Of a stretch of 64,000 nucleotides of DNA, positions 44,401-62,687 are shown piece by piece. This DNA is from Phoronis australis. Lineage: Eukaryota; Phoronida; Phoronidae. Made by a program: the position numbers and the translations under genes. The notes under the pieces are model-generated. The model did no database searches, was not told the DNA's origin, and worked only from the letters and a program-made list of their open reading frames with translations. How positions within the stretch are numbered: position 1 is the stretch's first letter; every line of letters starts with the position of its first letter. The stretch lies in the NCBI GenBank assembly GCA_002633005.1, contig NMRA01000011.1:1705128-1769127 (forward strand). Direction: 5' to 3'.

Positions 44401-46894
44401 ATTCTTTCCGAGCAACGTTGCATACAGTTCACAAAAAATTACCAGAATTGCTTTCACCTTATTTTAAATTTTTAGTATTATCTTATCGTAAAACTGAATT
44501 TCTGAACAAATTTTGCTTCAGCTAACTTGTTACTTCTCTTAAAAGATAGGTCAGAAAATATTTCAAAGCAAATGGAACATGCACGTATCACTAACGTGCA
44601 CATATCACTAGCGCGCTGCCTTCCAGGCTTTCTTTATAATGAAAGCCAAAGTATGAAACAAGAAAATGACATTTATTAGCTTGTTTTACATTTAAAATGT
44701 GCGTAAGAACAGGAAAGGTGAGTGTTGGTCTACAAACAAATTTTGTACGTACCACATCCTATTGTTAGCTGTACATGCAAACTAATATATGTGAAGTGAT
44801 GAGCAGAACTAGACGGGCGGTGAGAAATGTATAGACCTATGTGCAGTAACCGCACAGCTACTTATAGCTACTTTATGCTAGTATTTATATAATTATATGG
44901 CTCGCCAGAGTCAAAATGGCCTTTAGAAAATAGATGTATGTTTCAGTTCTTTGTAAACCGATAAATCACTTCTCATCAGAGAACAGAACAAGTTGAGACC
45001 GATTTTATAGTGGGATGCAGACTAAATCAAAAGTTTGTCAGTTGCACGGAACGTGGTTTCATAGCAGCTTTAACAGTACAGAAGTGCCGTAAACATTGAA
45101 ACTGACCTTTTAGGTCAGGTTTGTTTTGATTACCTAATTGGTTGTTACGTGAACTACTCTTGTAGCTTACTGGTCTATAGTTTTGGCCAATTAGGGCCTG
45201 CTGGTGATATCCGGGTTGTCCGCTGAACCCTCGTGTTCAGCCTCTTTCATTCTTGTTACAAGTGTTAGAAGAAAGCCGTGTTTTGGACTTGTGAACTAGC
45301 TTTCATCTGGAGAGTTGTGAGCAGAATATTGAGAACTTTTGAGTGATTGAGAACTTTTGAGCATTAGAATCCAGTGTACATTTGGTGTGGATAGATTAGG
45401 GAATTTGTGAGTGCAGCTTGGACAGAGACTGTCAGTGGGCACTAGTCGGATATAATGGACCCTAACTTATTCCAAATAAATCCACTAAATATAGGTCTAA
45501 ATCCATGATTTTGGTATCGTTGCATTCCTCAGACATCTGGCTATCCGCACAAATTCTTTTCACGACCCTCAATTACTCTAGTCTGTAACTATGCTATTCC
45601 AAACTCGATCCACTTTAGCCACGCGCATCGTTAAAGCGGCAGCCATTTCAGGGAACATACTATATCTAGCGCCATCAATCGGCGATTTGCTACAACACGC
45701 GTTGTTCCTTTTTCATCAATCAACATGGACGACGATAACATGACGATGACAGATACGATCGTGAGAGAGACGACAAAGGTGATGACGAGAGCAGACGTAC
45801 GATGATTAATAACGATGACGTTAATAATTGACGAAATTGACCAATGACGTTGACCAATGAAAAAGGAACAGCGCGTGTTGTAGCAAATCGCCGATAGATG
45901 GCGCTAGATATAGTAAGTTCCCTGAAGTGGCTGCCGATTTCACGATGCGCGTGACTAAAGTGGACCGAGTTCGGAATAGCATAGTTATACACTTGAGTAG
46001 TTTAGGGTCATGAAAAGGATTTTTACGGATAGCCAGATGTCTGAGGAATGCAACGATACCAAAATCATTCATTTAGTCCAATATTTAGTGGATTTATTTG
46101 GAATAAGTTAGGGTCCATTATATCCGACTAGTACCCTGTCAGTGTTGCCTGTGTTGGAGTTACAAAGTCGTGACTGAAGACAGTTTGGTTTGAGTCACTC
46201 CTACCTAGGCTATGGAGAACCCCTTGGCTGAACAGAACGTGGTATGTACTTGTGCCCTGTAACACCAGCTCGGGGAGCTCACCACACAAATATTTTGGCA
46301 TCCACATTGGGCACAATCACCTAGTCCAAGATTCGAACTCGGTATCTCTTGTTTCAATGCCAGGCATCTTAACCAATCGAAAAAAGCGTAATTGCCGACA
46401 CCAGTTGGATATAATGGACCCTGATTTAGAGAACCAGTTTCACCCACTAAATAACGGGCGTTATTCAGTGATTGCCTATTAGTTTGACATTCCCGTGACA
46501 TTGAATTTTGAATTCAAGTTCAATTTAGTGAGACACTAAAGTTGTTTGAAAAGGGCAGTCAATGCAGAGCTGAAAGTTGTATGATATATAACAGTAGTGG
46601 TACTGCACTACCGGATACCGACCTTTGTTGCCATTGCTGGAAAAAGCTTCGTGAGCCGACGTAGAGCATCAAGTTATCTGGTGAAAACCTAAACATGAAG
46701 GCTCATGAAGCGATCACACAGTGAAGTGGGACTGTCATCAGTCCTGCTAAAATAAAATCTAAAATTCATTGAGCTCACCTAAAGAGTTGGTTCTTGGCAG
46801 TTGATGTTGCTAACCTTTGACAGCTGGTTAAAGAGAGTGTTCGAATGTTTTTCTGGCGTGTAACACACCGAAATACAGCCGGACTTCGAAACAT
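35286..46894 (-). CDS. DLAT: DLAT, dihydrolipoamide acetyltransferase (E2 of pyruvate dehydrogenase), complete
   Basis: DLAT transfers the acetyl group from lipoamide to CoA and forms the core of the mitochondrial pyruvate dehydrogenase complex. Ten exons (46894-46815, 42371-42298, 41885-41659, 39636-39331, 38986-38840, 38265-38180, 37839-37699, 36823-36742, 36350-36130, 35415-35286) join in phase into 497 residues. The order is an Arg/Ser-rich presequence (M-F-R-S-P-A-V-F-R), one lipoyl domain (lipoyl Lys98 in E-T-D-K-S), an Ala/Pro linker, an E1/E3-binding domain (S-P-L-A-K ... G-T-G-P-E-G-R-V) and the catalytic domain with D-H-R-V-V-D-G (His470, Asp474). The protein ends P-Q-T-M-L-L like human P-I-T-M-L-L. 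Human DLAT has two lipoyl domains (647 aa); this length fits single-lipoyl invertebrate forms. It is head-to-head with MORN2 and tail-to-tail with PRPF6. Confidence 0.96.
36130..36350 (-). CDS. DLAT: DLAT exon 9 (catalytic domain)
   Basis: The acceptor is CTTTCAG and the donor GTGAGT. It contains [20 protein letters not shown], the 2-oxoacid dehydrogenase acyltransferase signature, and ends E-D-S-E-A plus GG. Confidence 0.97.
36742..36823 (-). CDS. DLAT: DLAT exon 8
   Basis: The acceptor is TTCTCAG and the donor GTAAGT. It encodes [20 protein letters not shown] and ends N-A-D-L-K. Confidence 0.95.
37250..37650 (-). repeat. Monomers of the Helentron-associated-like repeat in a DLAT intron
   Basis: On the minus strand this region reads AAACCGCTCGCTGAATTTTC, then GAATTTGGCAGATGTG and CATCTGGTGGCAATTTT. 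This is the same order as in the 150-bp monomers at 51,838-53,400 (AAACCGTTTGC, GAAATTTGG, CAGTGGCAATTTT). It looks like one complete and one partial diverged monomer. Confidence 0.6.
37699..37839 (-). CDS. DLAT: DLAT exon 7
   Basis: The acceptor is TTGTTCAG and the donor GTGAGT. It encodes L-R-Q-E-L-N, then [11 protein letters not shown] and V-P-E-A-N-S-S-W-M, ending I-R plus CA. Confidence 0.96.
38180..38265 (-). CDS. DLAT: DLAT exon 6
   Basis: The acceptor is TACACAG and the donor GTATGT. It encodes [20 protein letters not shown] and ends D-V-N-M-E-Q-V-L plus GA. Confidence 0.95.
38840..38986 (-). CDS. DLAT: DLAT exon 5 (end of E1/E3-binding domain)
   Basis: The acceptor is CTGTTTCAG and the donor GTAAGT. 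It has 49 codons beginning [16 protein letters not shown], then a Pro-rich hinge and [10 protein letters not shown]. Confidence 0.95.
39331..39636 (-). CDS. DLAT: DLAT exon 4 (end of lipoyl domain, Ala/Pro linker, binding domain)
   Basis: It has 102 codons. It starts [18 protein letters not shown], continues with an Ala/Pro swinging-arm linker whose coding DNA is itself a short tandem repeat (A-A-A-A-P-P-P-P twice), and ends [14 protein letters not shown]. Antisense ORFs here are shadows of the GC-rich linker. Confidence 0.96.
39637..41658 (-). other. DLAT intron 3, unassigned
   Basis: About 2 kb with no ORF, array or TIR element that I can support. Around 39900-39990 the motif GATAGAGCCCA is repeated a few times. 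Confidence 0.5.
41659..41885 (-). CDS. DLAT: DLAT exon 3 (lipoyl domain)
   Basis: The acceptor is TTTTACAG and the donor GTGACA. It encodes [16 protein letters not shown], then [12 protein letters not shown], with Lys98 the lipoylation site, and ends K-D-V-P-V-G-K. Confidence 0.97.
42298..42371 (-). CDS. DLAT: DLAT exon 2 (presequence to mature start)
   Basis: The acceptor is TACTTTCAG and the donor GTGAGT. It encodes [19 protein letters not shown] and C-C-Y-S-N. The phases (AG|A in, G|GG out) fit the neighbouring exons exactly. Confidence 0.88.
42372..45437 (-). other. DLAT intron 1, left part, unassigned
   Basis: I see no recognised element in these 3 kb apart from scattered simple AT-rich sequence. 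The right part of the intron holds the foldback element and a SINE. Confidence 0.5.
45438..46135. mobile_element. Foldback element with ~290-bp TIRs and 9-bp target duplication (Mutator-like)
   Basis: 698 bp. The left end GGCACTAGTCGGATATAATG is matched by the complement of the right end (GGTACTAGTCGGATATAATG), and the inverted arms reach inward about 290 bp around a ~120-bp centre. It is flanked by CTGTCAGTG at 45429-45437 and 46136-46144. Long TIRs with a 9-bp target duplication are typical of Mutator-like elements. It has no transposase. It lies in DLAT intron 1. Confidence 0.88.
46316..46392 (-). repeat. tRNA-derived SINE
   Basis: On the minus strand, GATTGGTTAAGATGCC (A box) is followed by GAGTTCGAATCTTGG (B box) at normal tRNA spacing. 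The 5' end is not a proper acceptor stem. The downstream tail (to ~46,250) is probably the SINE body. Confidence 0.65.
46396..46470 (+). repeat. Relic arm of the foldback element family
   Basis: ACCAGTTGGATATAATGGAC followed by CCTGA and CCACTAAATAA matches the tip of the 45438-46135 element (ACTAGTCGGATATAATGGAC). No matching second arm was found. Confidence 0.6.
46815..46894 (-). CDS. DLAT: DLAT exon 1 (mitochondrial presequence)
   Basis: The ATG at 46894 encodes [18 protein letters not shown], a basic, Ser/Thr-containing, acid-free leader expected of a matrix-targeting peptide. It ends with AG and donor GTTAGC. The phase fits exon 2 (AG|A, Arg). The intron is 4.4 kb. Confidence 0.85.
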
Positions 46895-47177
46895 CTCGAC
46901 TGCAAAGGATTTATCAATATGGCGAATGACCTATTTAACAAATATAGGTCAACAATATTTATAGAATATGTTTTTTATTAATAAAAGTCATTTTGAAATA
47001 TGTAAAACTTTGATCCAGTTGGATGGATGGAAATTTATTCAATATAGAAAAAGTGCAGTTTAAAATTAACTTCTCGTAAAATCCCATACACTAGGACATC
47101 ACTATGGAGATGTAAGCGGAAGTGAAGCAGATGAAGTTTCGTGTTTGTGGAAGAGAGTAATTTAAATTTGGCCAAAT
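46895..47177. promoter_or_regulatory. Probable bidirectional promoter of DLAT and MORN2
   Basis: Only 283 bp separate the DLAT start codon (minus) from the proposed MORN2 start codon (plus). No TATA box at a defensible position is seen. Shared promoter function is inferred from the head-to-head spacing. Confidence 0.55.
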
Positions 47178-55038
<7,861 letters not shown>

Positions 55039-57192
55039 CGAATTGGTTCGGTCATCAGATTTGACTTTAATGACAGTTATGTGATTTTGAGATTGAGGAC
55101 AAAATGACCTCAGCACTGCAGGAGTCTAGACTTGAAGTTGTCCAGTCTCTGTACTCTGATTGTGTCGTGGTGTGTTTTAGAAACGACGTTTGGACTGCTG
55201 GTCATCGTTCATTGCAAAACGAAACCCATGTTTCTAATGTTGTTTCAAAATATATTGTTATTGAATGTTACTTTTCTTTCAAGCTAACTTCCTAGTTCAG
55301 ATTTGAGCGCGTTTTGCTGGCACAAATTTGCTATAAAACGCATACGTTCTGTCCAACAAGCCAGCTTTGATTTAGACCATTTACTGCATAAAGTTGATCT
55401 AAACCTGTTCCTCACTCAGATGTAAAGTGATTTTTGGGCATGAAAAGAATTATTAGTTACTAACTTAGTACTTTGCTCGAGGCATATTGTATTACCTAAC
55501 TTGGCAAACCAATTTGTAGAGCCTGGTGTCCACCGTTAAGAATATGTCAGTTCTTTGGATATAGTGAAATCACTAGTTTGACTAACGAACAATACGAGAT
55601 CAATTCCATCATGGTAAATAGTCAAAATCAAAGGTTTCTGTTTTGTGAAGGAAGGTGGGTTTATCGCCAGTTTTAAGTGTTCGCCTCCACATTACAGCTC
55701 TTTGTTGAAAAAGGTTGAAATTCTTCCTGACGACTTGAGTGAAAAAACAGAAGAAAGTCATTCCCAGTAAAAATGAAAATCATGCATAATTTCTCTCGCT
55801 TATTTACAATAAAATAGTTATATTTGAAATCATGAATTTTATTAATTTTCATGCGATATGGGACCCCACAGAGTGTTTCACATAGCCCAGCCTTGTAGTG
55901 ACCTTGAGCATCACACTTTCTACCGATGATGAGTTTAAATAATAACTTAACTAGAGCATGCCTGTGCAACAACCGTGTTGATGGCGACCAGGCGCTGTTT
56001 ACTAGAAGGTAATGCTTTTCGTACTAAACGAAAGGAAGCAGAGACACCAGTGACGTCACTTCCGAGAGAACGGTCACCTAAGGAACCATGAGACTGCATG
56101 CAGTCACCGGAGGAGAATCTTGATGAATCCAGAATTTCCAAATCATTTACCTTGTATTCACACGTGGCTCATCGTTAAACCTCCATTGTAGAACCGCATA
56201 TCCCCAAAACGAGAAAAATGGAAGGAAAGCAACTTTAATTGAAAATTTCTTGGCACCTAGTCGACGGGCATAAGTGTGACGTATCAATGTACCCAGTTCC
56301 AGTGTGTCATGCTCTGACCAACACCCGAGTTTCTTGTATAAACTTGTTCTATAGACGCCGTTTTCTCATGTCCGCGGGAAATTGACAAGAACCACAGCGT
56401 GATCAAAAACCGAGTTGTCACAAACATCACCACGGCACCGCCTGGTCATTTTTATTATGCTGTAAATGAGCAGTAATATCTGACAACGTTCCCAATAATC
56501 ACAGTGGGGGATAGGCCTACTAAATGTTAATATTTGTAATTTTCCCGATTCTGCGTATCATGTATCGACAGCTATTTAACTTCGTCAGATATTGTATAAT
56601 GTGGGTGTTCCACTTTGAGCTGATCGACTGGTGTTTTTGACGTAGAATTGGAGATTCTAAACACTTTAAAGCCATGATTGATTGCCAAGTTGAATCTAAT
56701 AGTAAGGTAGTTATGCGTTAACTACGAGGGGACGCAGAAGGGTAGCCGAAGTTAACAAAAGGTATTGTAGATGCAACAGAGCAGCAGATAAAAACCGTAA
56801 AACAAGAATTCAAAAGAAATTCCCAATTAACGAGCGGGGGGAGTGTGTCACAACCTGGAGACCTTGGGCAATGCTACCACTCAGTGTTACGAAAACGGGA
56901 AGTGAGAATGCTGATCAAATTGTGCTCATCGTCGAGCAAACTGTCACTGAAAAGGCGGGTATTTAGACTGGAAGCTGTCGGGAAGATACATGCATATCAA
57001 CTACGGGTCTAAGATGCAGTAGCGGATCAACCGGAAATAACCGATGACAACCGGTAATCATACGCTCAGAGAGAAGGGTCAAATACTGTTCAAAAATCGC
57101 TTTTGGCAAGAAAGGCGAAAAGAATATAAAGAAAGGGTGTCGAAAATAAGAATTTATGTAGTAAGTATTTTCGGATACTGGAACCACATGGG
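55039..57192 (+). other. MORN2 3' flank, unassigned
   Basis: No conserved coding segment or element boundaries recognised. AATAAA occurs near 55808 but is too far to assign confidently as the MORN2 poly(A) signal. Confidence 0.5.
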
Positions 57193-57240
57193 CAGAGAAC
57201 TAAATAGGTCTGCCTTGACGGACCCTTCCCAGCTGAAAAT

Positions 57241-57269
57241 TGACCGTCGGACGACCTTCGTCCGACGGT
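57241..57269 (+). repeat. Perfect 11-bp hairpin
   Basis: CCGTCGGACGA, loop CCT, TCGTCCGACGG. The second copy (~57936-57964) has one mismatch. Function unknown. Confidence 0.85.
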
Positions 57270-57644
57270 TGGGGTTTGCTAATGCGAACACAATAGCCCA
57301 TTGAATTCAGTCCAGCTGCTTGGGCTGCTTGGTCGCGTACGTAATCCTTTAAAGGCGAAGGCAACCTTTTTTCATGTCATTTTTAGCAAAAATAAGGTTC
57401 GCTGATTATCCCAGACATATTTTTCACTTATTTACTGCTTTTCGTAATTTAATTAATCACTCGTCGTCTAAAATGTAAAAAATTAAAAAATACAAAATTA
57501 CAGTCCTATTTGATTTAACTTATATTTTTCCTTCTGTATACTTTGTGTTTCATACTTGCGTTTTAGGAAAAGTGAATGGGATTTTCAACATGCATTACAC
57601 CCTGCAAGTCGGGTACGTGTTATGAACTCTCAGTATGCCTTTTT

Positions 57645-57794
57645 TCAGTCAGTGGATTTGTCAAAGGGAAACAACGCAGAGGTCCCAAAGCAAGAGTATC
57701 CTCCCAATGGAAAACATTGTTTAATGGTGACACAGTGAACTACTTAACACAAGATGGAGACCAAACAAGGATTAAAAAGTACAAGAATGTTTAA
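57645..57794 (+). CDS. Possible terminal coding exon (hypothetical)
   Basis: After CCTTTTTTCAG an open frame reads S-G-F-V-K-G-K-Q-R-R-G-P-K-A-R-V, S-S-Q-W-K-T-L-F-N-G-D-T-V and Y-L-T-Q-D-G-D-Q-T-R-I-K-K-Y. The duplicate (about 58340-58500) has two synonymous changes and reads on to L-C-E-K-stop where this copy stops after K-N-V. The composition looks protein-like, but I do not recognise it and found no in-phase upstream exon. Confidence 0.3.
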   Translation, partial: SVSGFVKGKQRRGPKARVSSQWKTLFNGDTVNYLTQDGDQTRIKKYKNV

Positions 57795-57887
57795 TGCGAG
57801 AAGTAGCTAAAGAAGACTTAAGGAATGATGCANTGGACGATCTGTCATTAAGACAATGTCTAGGCATTTTAATGATATTTAAAAGTA

Positions 57888-58526
57888 GCAGAGAACTAAA
57901 TAGGTCTGCCTTGACGGACCCTTCCCAGCTGAAAATTGACCGTCGGACGGCCTTCGTCCGACGGTTGGGGTTTGCTAATGCGAACACAATAGCCCATTGA
58001 ATTCAGTCCAGCTGCTTGGGCTGCTTGGTCGCGTACGTAATCCTTTAAAGGCGAAGGCAACCTTTTTCATGTCATTTTTAGCAAAAATAAGGTTCGCTGA
58101 TTATCCCAGACATATTTTTCTCTTATTTACTGCTTTTCGTAATTTAATTAATTACTCGTCGTCTAAAATGTAAAAAATTAAAAAATACAAAATTACAGTC
58201 CTATTTGATTTAACTTATATTTTTCCTTCTGTATACTTTGTGTTTCATACTTGCGTTTTAGGAAAAGTGAATGGGATTTTCAACATGCATTACACCCTGC
58301 AAGTCGGGTACGTGTTATGAACACTTATATGCCTTTTTTCAGTCAGTGGATTTGTCAAAGGGAAACAACGCAGAGGTCCCAAAGCAAGAGTTTCCTCCCA
58401 ATGGAAAACATTGTTTAATGGTGACACAGTGAACTACTTAACACAAGATGGAGACCAAACAAGGATTAAAAAATACAAGAATGTTTTATGCGAGAAGTAG
58501 CTAAAGAAGACTTAAGGAATGATGCA
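57888..58526 (+). repeat. ~640-bp direct duplication, copy 2
   Basis: Second copy of 57193-57832. Between them 57834-57887 is unique. With the N at the junction this may be an unmerged allele or a true tandem duplication. Confidence 0.85.
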
Positions 58527-61500
58527 ATGCGATGACAGAATGCCAGGTACAAACGTCAGTTCACAGTTCTTGTCAAATTGGGTTAACTACTGAATCCCCT
58601 GCGATAACATGCAAAATTCTGAGAACCACTTTGCCGGTTGCGACAGTGCCTTGCTGTTTGAATTGCTTGGTGCTAGTTTTGAGCTGTGCTATAGAGAAGT
58701 GGTCTATGAACATCGTTATTTAAACTTTGCTTCAGTTTTGTAAATGAAAGCTATGTGAATTTTTCATTCATTTTTATGAAATTTACAGTTTTAAGTCCAA
58801 ACCTTTGGCATTCCGTCTGTATGTCACACAATGTCGTTGGCATAATTTTTATCGCTCATAGCACGATGTCAGAGACATAGTATTCACGAAGGTCTGTCTG
58901 CATGTCACACTATGTCGTTGGCATGACATCTCTAAAGGGAATCTAATTTTTTCATATTTTGCACTGAGATGTAGGTGGGACATCTCCAAGCGCCATTTGA
59001 TATTGTTTTGAATAGGGATTCTGCCATGCTCTTAAATTCCCCTTGTATTTTTACAAACATTACTAATAGTTGAGTTTTGTGAAGCAGTTGCCAGGCTTAT
59101 TTTTTGTGTCATGGTTTGCTCATTTCTTTTTGGTCTGACCCTCTGGTTCATCTCTAATGTTAAGGACCAGGCCATTGACTTGTTGCTGCTGTTAGTTTTG
59201 TAATTGATCTCACCTTAAACGTGTGTTGTATAATATTAAAAGGGTTTTGTAAAGTAGATAATTGTACATAGTTCATCAATACTTAGACTTATTGTACACT
59301 CTGCACATGCCATGCTGATGTTTAGTGTATACTTTGTTTCAGTGATTATTATGTAATTCTGATGTTGATATAAGTTGATGCAATGTGAAGTTTCACTTTG
59401 TATTAAAATAATAAGAAATAAATCTCTCTCTGTTATTTTGGAAGCTCATAACCTAGACATGTGTAAATTATGTAAGTTGAGGTATTTATATATTTTGATG
59501 CGCAGCATTTACAGATGTGTATTTTTTAACAAATCTCACTTTGTCCCTAGGTTCTCAATATTATTTTTTATAAACTACAGTATTGTACAGTCATGTTTAT
59601 TTTCTGGGTAAAGTTGTTTCCTTTTTCCTATTATATCTATTTGTATGCATGTTTTAAAAATAAAAACTTGTGTGATTAGATATATTGCTTATCTTTCATA
59701 TTACTTCATTTATTGTAAAATAATTGCAATGTAAGTGCAACCAGCCTATTGGGATGTATCGTTTCTACAAAATTCGTTCTCCAGCCAATGTAACTACCAT
59801 ATAAGAGGTTTCTGGTTCCTCCATATGAAAATCCAGGTCAAAAAGAAGGTCACAAGTAGTCCTATTCGGTTGGAGAATTTTGTGATGCCATCTTAACTGA
59901 GGCAGGCCAGCCAGCTGGCTCTCTATTGTGTTGGCAGGGAATGGGGTAATTGAAACTTGCGCTTCAGTTAACAAATTTAATTGGGTTTTGGCTTGAATTT
60001 TCAGCAGGGATAGATTCGTCATGGGAACGGGAAAACAGACTCAATTGGGTTATTCAAAGTGGCTCTCTGCCACTGAACTGAAATTAAAGTGTTCACCAGA
60101 CATTTTTACTGTTTGCTTGTAAAGTATTTGAATTCCATTTGATGTCAAAGCAGTTTTCTTTTAGTTTTGAATCTCAAATAAACCATCTGTTAAATTTTCG
60201 CCACTTCCAATTGTTGATTTTTCTCCCACAAGGCAAAACGTCTCCTTATTACGTATGGCAAGGCATAGACGAATCATTATATGGGAAATGTGACCTTTGA
60301 CTTTTGATATAAACAAAACATTGACAACTGCAAGCAGCAGTCGGATTAAGACGCAATTGTGTTTAAAATTGATTTCAAAATATATTCTAACGGGCACTTG
60401 AAATTCTCTTTGGAAAATCTATTGCTTCACTGGCTTGCCTCATACTGGGGTGTCGCTCTCATGCAGAATCGGGGTACTATCACATACATGTATGATAATA
60501 CACCGTTCATATCGTCTTTGTCAGTCAGCTGTTTGTCCAATGACTGAGCGCATCGGCGGTAGACTTGAAACTCTGTGGTGGCTACAGAGTATTTCCTTCG
60601 CGTATATTTCAAAAGTCGTGAATTATGTGTTTTTGTGGACATTACCTCAGAAGGGAAAGTGAAAAAAATTGTAACAGACGTTGCGAGATGGTACTTTTGT
60701 CAGAAATTGTTTAAAAGGTATTTTCAGTTGACGAGCTTTCGCGACCCATAGCTCTTTAGTGTGTATGAATTCAATGATGAAGTCAAAGCCAGTCCTTCAC
60801 GGTCAGAGTTACCTTTTTATATACTGAAGTGTTTACATTTCGAGACACAAAAATGCAACAATGCCTGCGAGCACGCACCTAATCAAGGAATTCATTGAAA
60901 TTATTGTAGATTTTGTCACAAAGGGTTTATTGTTCGACGGCAAATGCATAGTGTAGCACAGGCACGTGATCGTTTTAACTGCGTCATCTTTGAACACTAC
61001 ATCTCAGAGTCGATGGACTGTTTTTTTTTTTGAGGAATGCCTTAAAGACGCCATTGGAATCTTTTCAAGTTTCATCCGATGGAAATCATTAGCACAATAA
61101 CTGATGACAACATTATTAAAAGGTGAAAAGGCCTGACAAAGATGTGGTTAGCGTTAAAAACTTGAGATCTGATCGAGTGAGTAAGTTGTTTGCTTCCGAG
61201 TCACTTTCGGTTTGTGCTGTAGCTCGTCACTACAAGCCTCTTTAGATTAATAAAGTTTTTTCTTGACCAGTTACCATACTTACTTACTTAGTTCTCTAAC
61301 ATTAATGAAGTAAACGGCCCCACATATTATAAGCCGGAGCAAGCAATGCCAGTTTGATAAAAGTGTCTTACGAAATCGAAATAAGAAACAATTCATAAAA
61401 ATCCCTATTAAAGCGATGTTTCACAACCATTTGGTTGCCAGTGTTGAATTTTAAATCAAACAGCGCTTTAACTGTTGTTTTAAAACATTACCACACTCTT

Positions 61501-61664
61501 CTGATCCTGATTTTTCCGAATAAGCCAGCAACACAACCACAGTTAATTCGCATAATACATGTACGCCGTTTCCAAATTCAGTTTAGGTCTGCCAACCCAA
61601 TCAAAATTCAAGCGTCTTCTTAAATCGTTGATGGCCTTGTTGGTAACGTAAATTATGCCCTTTA
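58527..61664. other. Intergenic DNA, mostly unassigned
   Basis: Contains a pair of direct repeats around GTCTGTATGTCACACAATGT (58813 and 58895) and an AATAAA near 59659 that could end an unseen plus-strand transcript. No supported gene. Confidence 0.5.
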
Positions 61665-62326
61665 GGAGTCACAGAACAGTTCTCACAGGGGTTCGCCGGT
61701 CAGAACACACGTCAATGCACTCTTCACCCTTTCTTCACTTTGTCAAAAAACTGCCTGCAAATAAGGAAATGTTTTGAGTCATTTCACATCAGAAGCCCTA
61801 CAGATGAGCACAGAAACTGTATTCTCTCTTGCATTTTTAACTCTTTCACTCCCAGTGGAAACCAAGCTGAACTAAGAAAAATGAGGGCAAAAAATGCAAA
61901 ATCGGCACTTTTCACCCCAAAATCACCACTTTTCTGCCAATTCTAGACTAAAGCCAACATTAGATTCCGAAAGCAAATTTCCCACCGATTCCAAAAACGT
62001 GGTCCAAAAGTACTGTCAACCAACTAGATTTTTTTTGCAAATCTGGCTCGTTTGAGGGCTACCTGAAATCGCGGCCAATTTCTCAGTTGTTACACAGCAA
62101 TGCACAACTGCAACAGGGGGCCACCACTTTGAAGAGGAGTGCAGCTACAGCCGAGAAACTGGCCTTTTTTTCATCCCCAGCATGTTCACAAATACAAAAA
62201 ACACATTCACTTGGCCTACACACAATACCTAACTAAAAAATGCCCCCAAGCCTGGCCTAGCCCTAGATTTTAACATTTTGGCAGTGCAAATTGGCCGCGG
62301 CCACAGCCTAACTATTCTGTGCCACC
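61665..62326. mobile_element. Harbinger-like MITE, copy 2
   Basis: 662 bp, same family and orientation as 5400-6057, with high identity throughout. Ends GGAGTCACAGAACAG and the complement of GGTGGCACAGAATAG; flanked by TTA at 61662-61664 and 62327-62329. Confidence 0.88.
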
Positions 62327-62421
62327 TTACGAGATATTACGAGACCGCATTTATGAGCTTAAGTGGATTGATTCGTTTTTGTTTGGGTTTTAGGAGCTAA
62401 ACGCAGAGGAAATGCAGTCTT

Positions 62422-62540
62422 AAAGGCGGAGGCAACCTTTTCCATGTCATTTTGAGCTAAAATAAGGTTGGTTGGTTATCCTAGACATATTTTCCACTTA
62501 ATTACAGCTTTTCGTAATTTTATTAATTACTCGTCCGCTA
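62422..62540 (+). repeat. TTAA-flanked repeat head shared with 57349 and 58043
   Basis: TTAAAGGCGGAGGCAACC, then CATGTCATTTTGAGC, AAAATAAGGTT, GACATATTTT and TTTTCGTAATTTTATTAA. The other two copies match to ACTCGTC and then diverge. It directly precedes the THAP element and could be its true outer end (Kolobok elements duplicate TTAA), but the matching right end is beyond the window. Confidence 0.6.
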
Positions 62541-62687
62541 CTCCGGAAGTGACGTTTTAGGAGGCAAGCATTTCGCGCCAATTTCTTTTCATATAGTCTG
62601 ACTGTGAGAGCTGCCGAATCAGTCATTGTTCTACCTCGGTTGTGTTAAGTTCCGTCGTCGTTTGCTTTCATTTACTAGTCAGTCAAC

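Larger units (their letters stand above)
57193..57832 (+). repeat. ~640-bp direct duplication, copy 1
   Basis: From AGAGAACTAAATAGG to GGAATGATGCA; matches 57888-58526 (offset ~694) with few differences. It ends at the N at 57833. It contains a hairpin, a TTAAAGGCGAAGGCAACC block also present upstream of the THAP element, and a possible coding exon. Confidence 0.85.

Noticed and set aside
59765-60022. 85-codon minus-strand ORF
   Set aside because: Fairly protein-like composition but no motif, no splice partner and no homologue that I can name.
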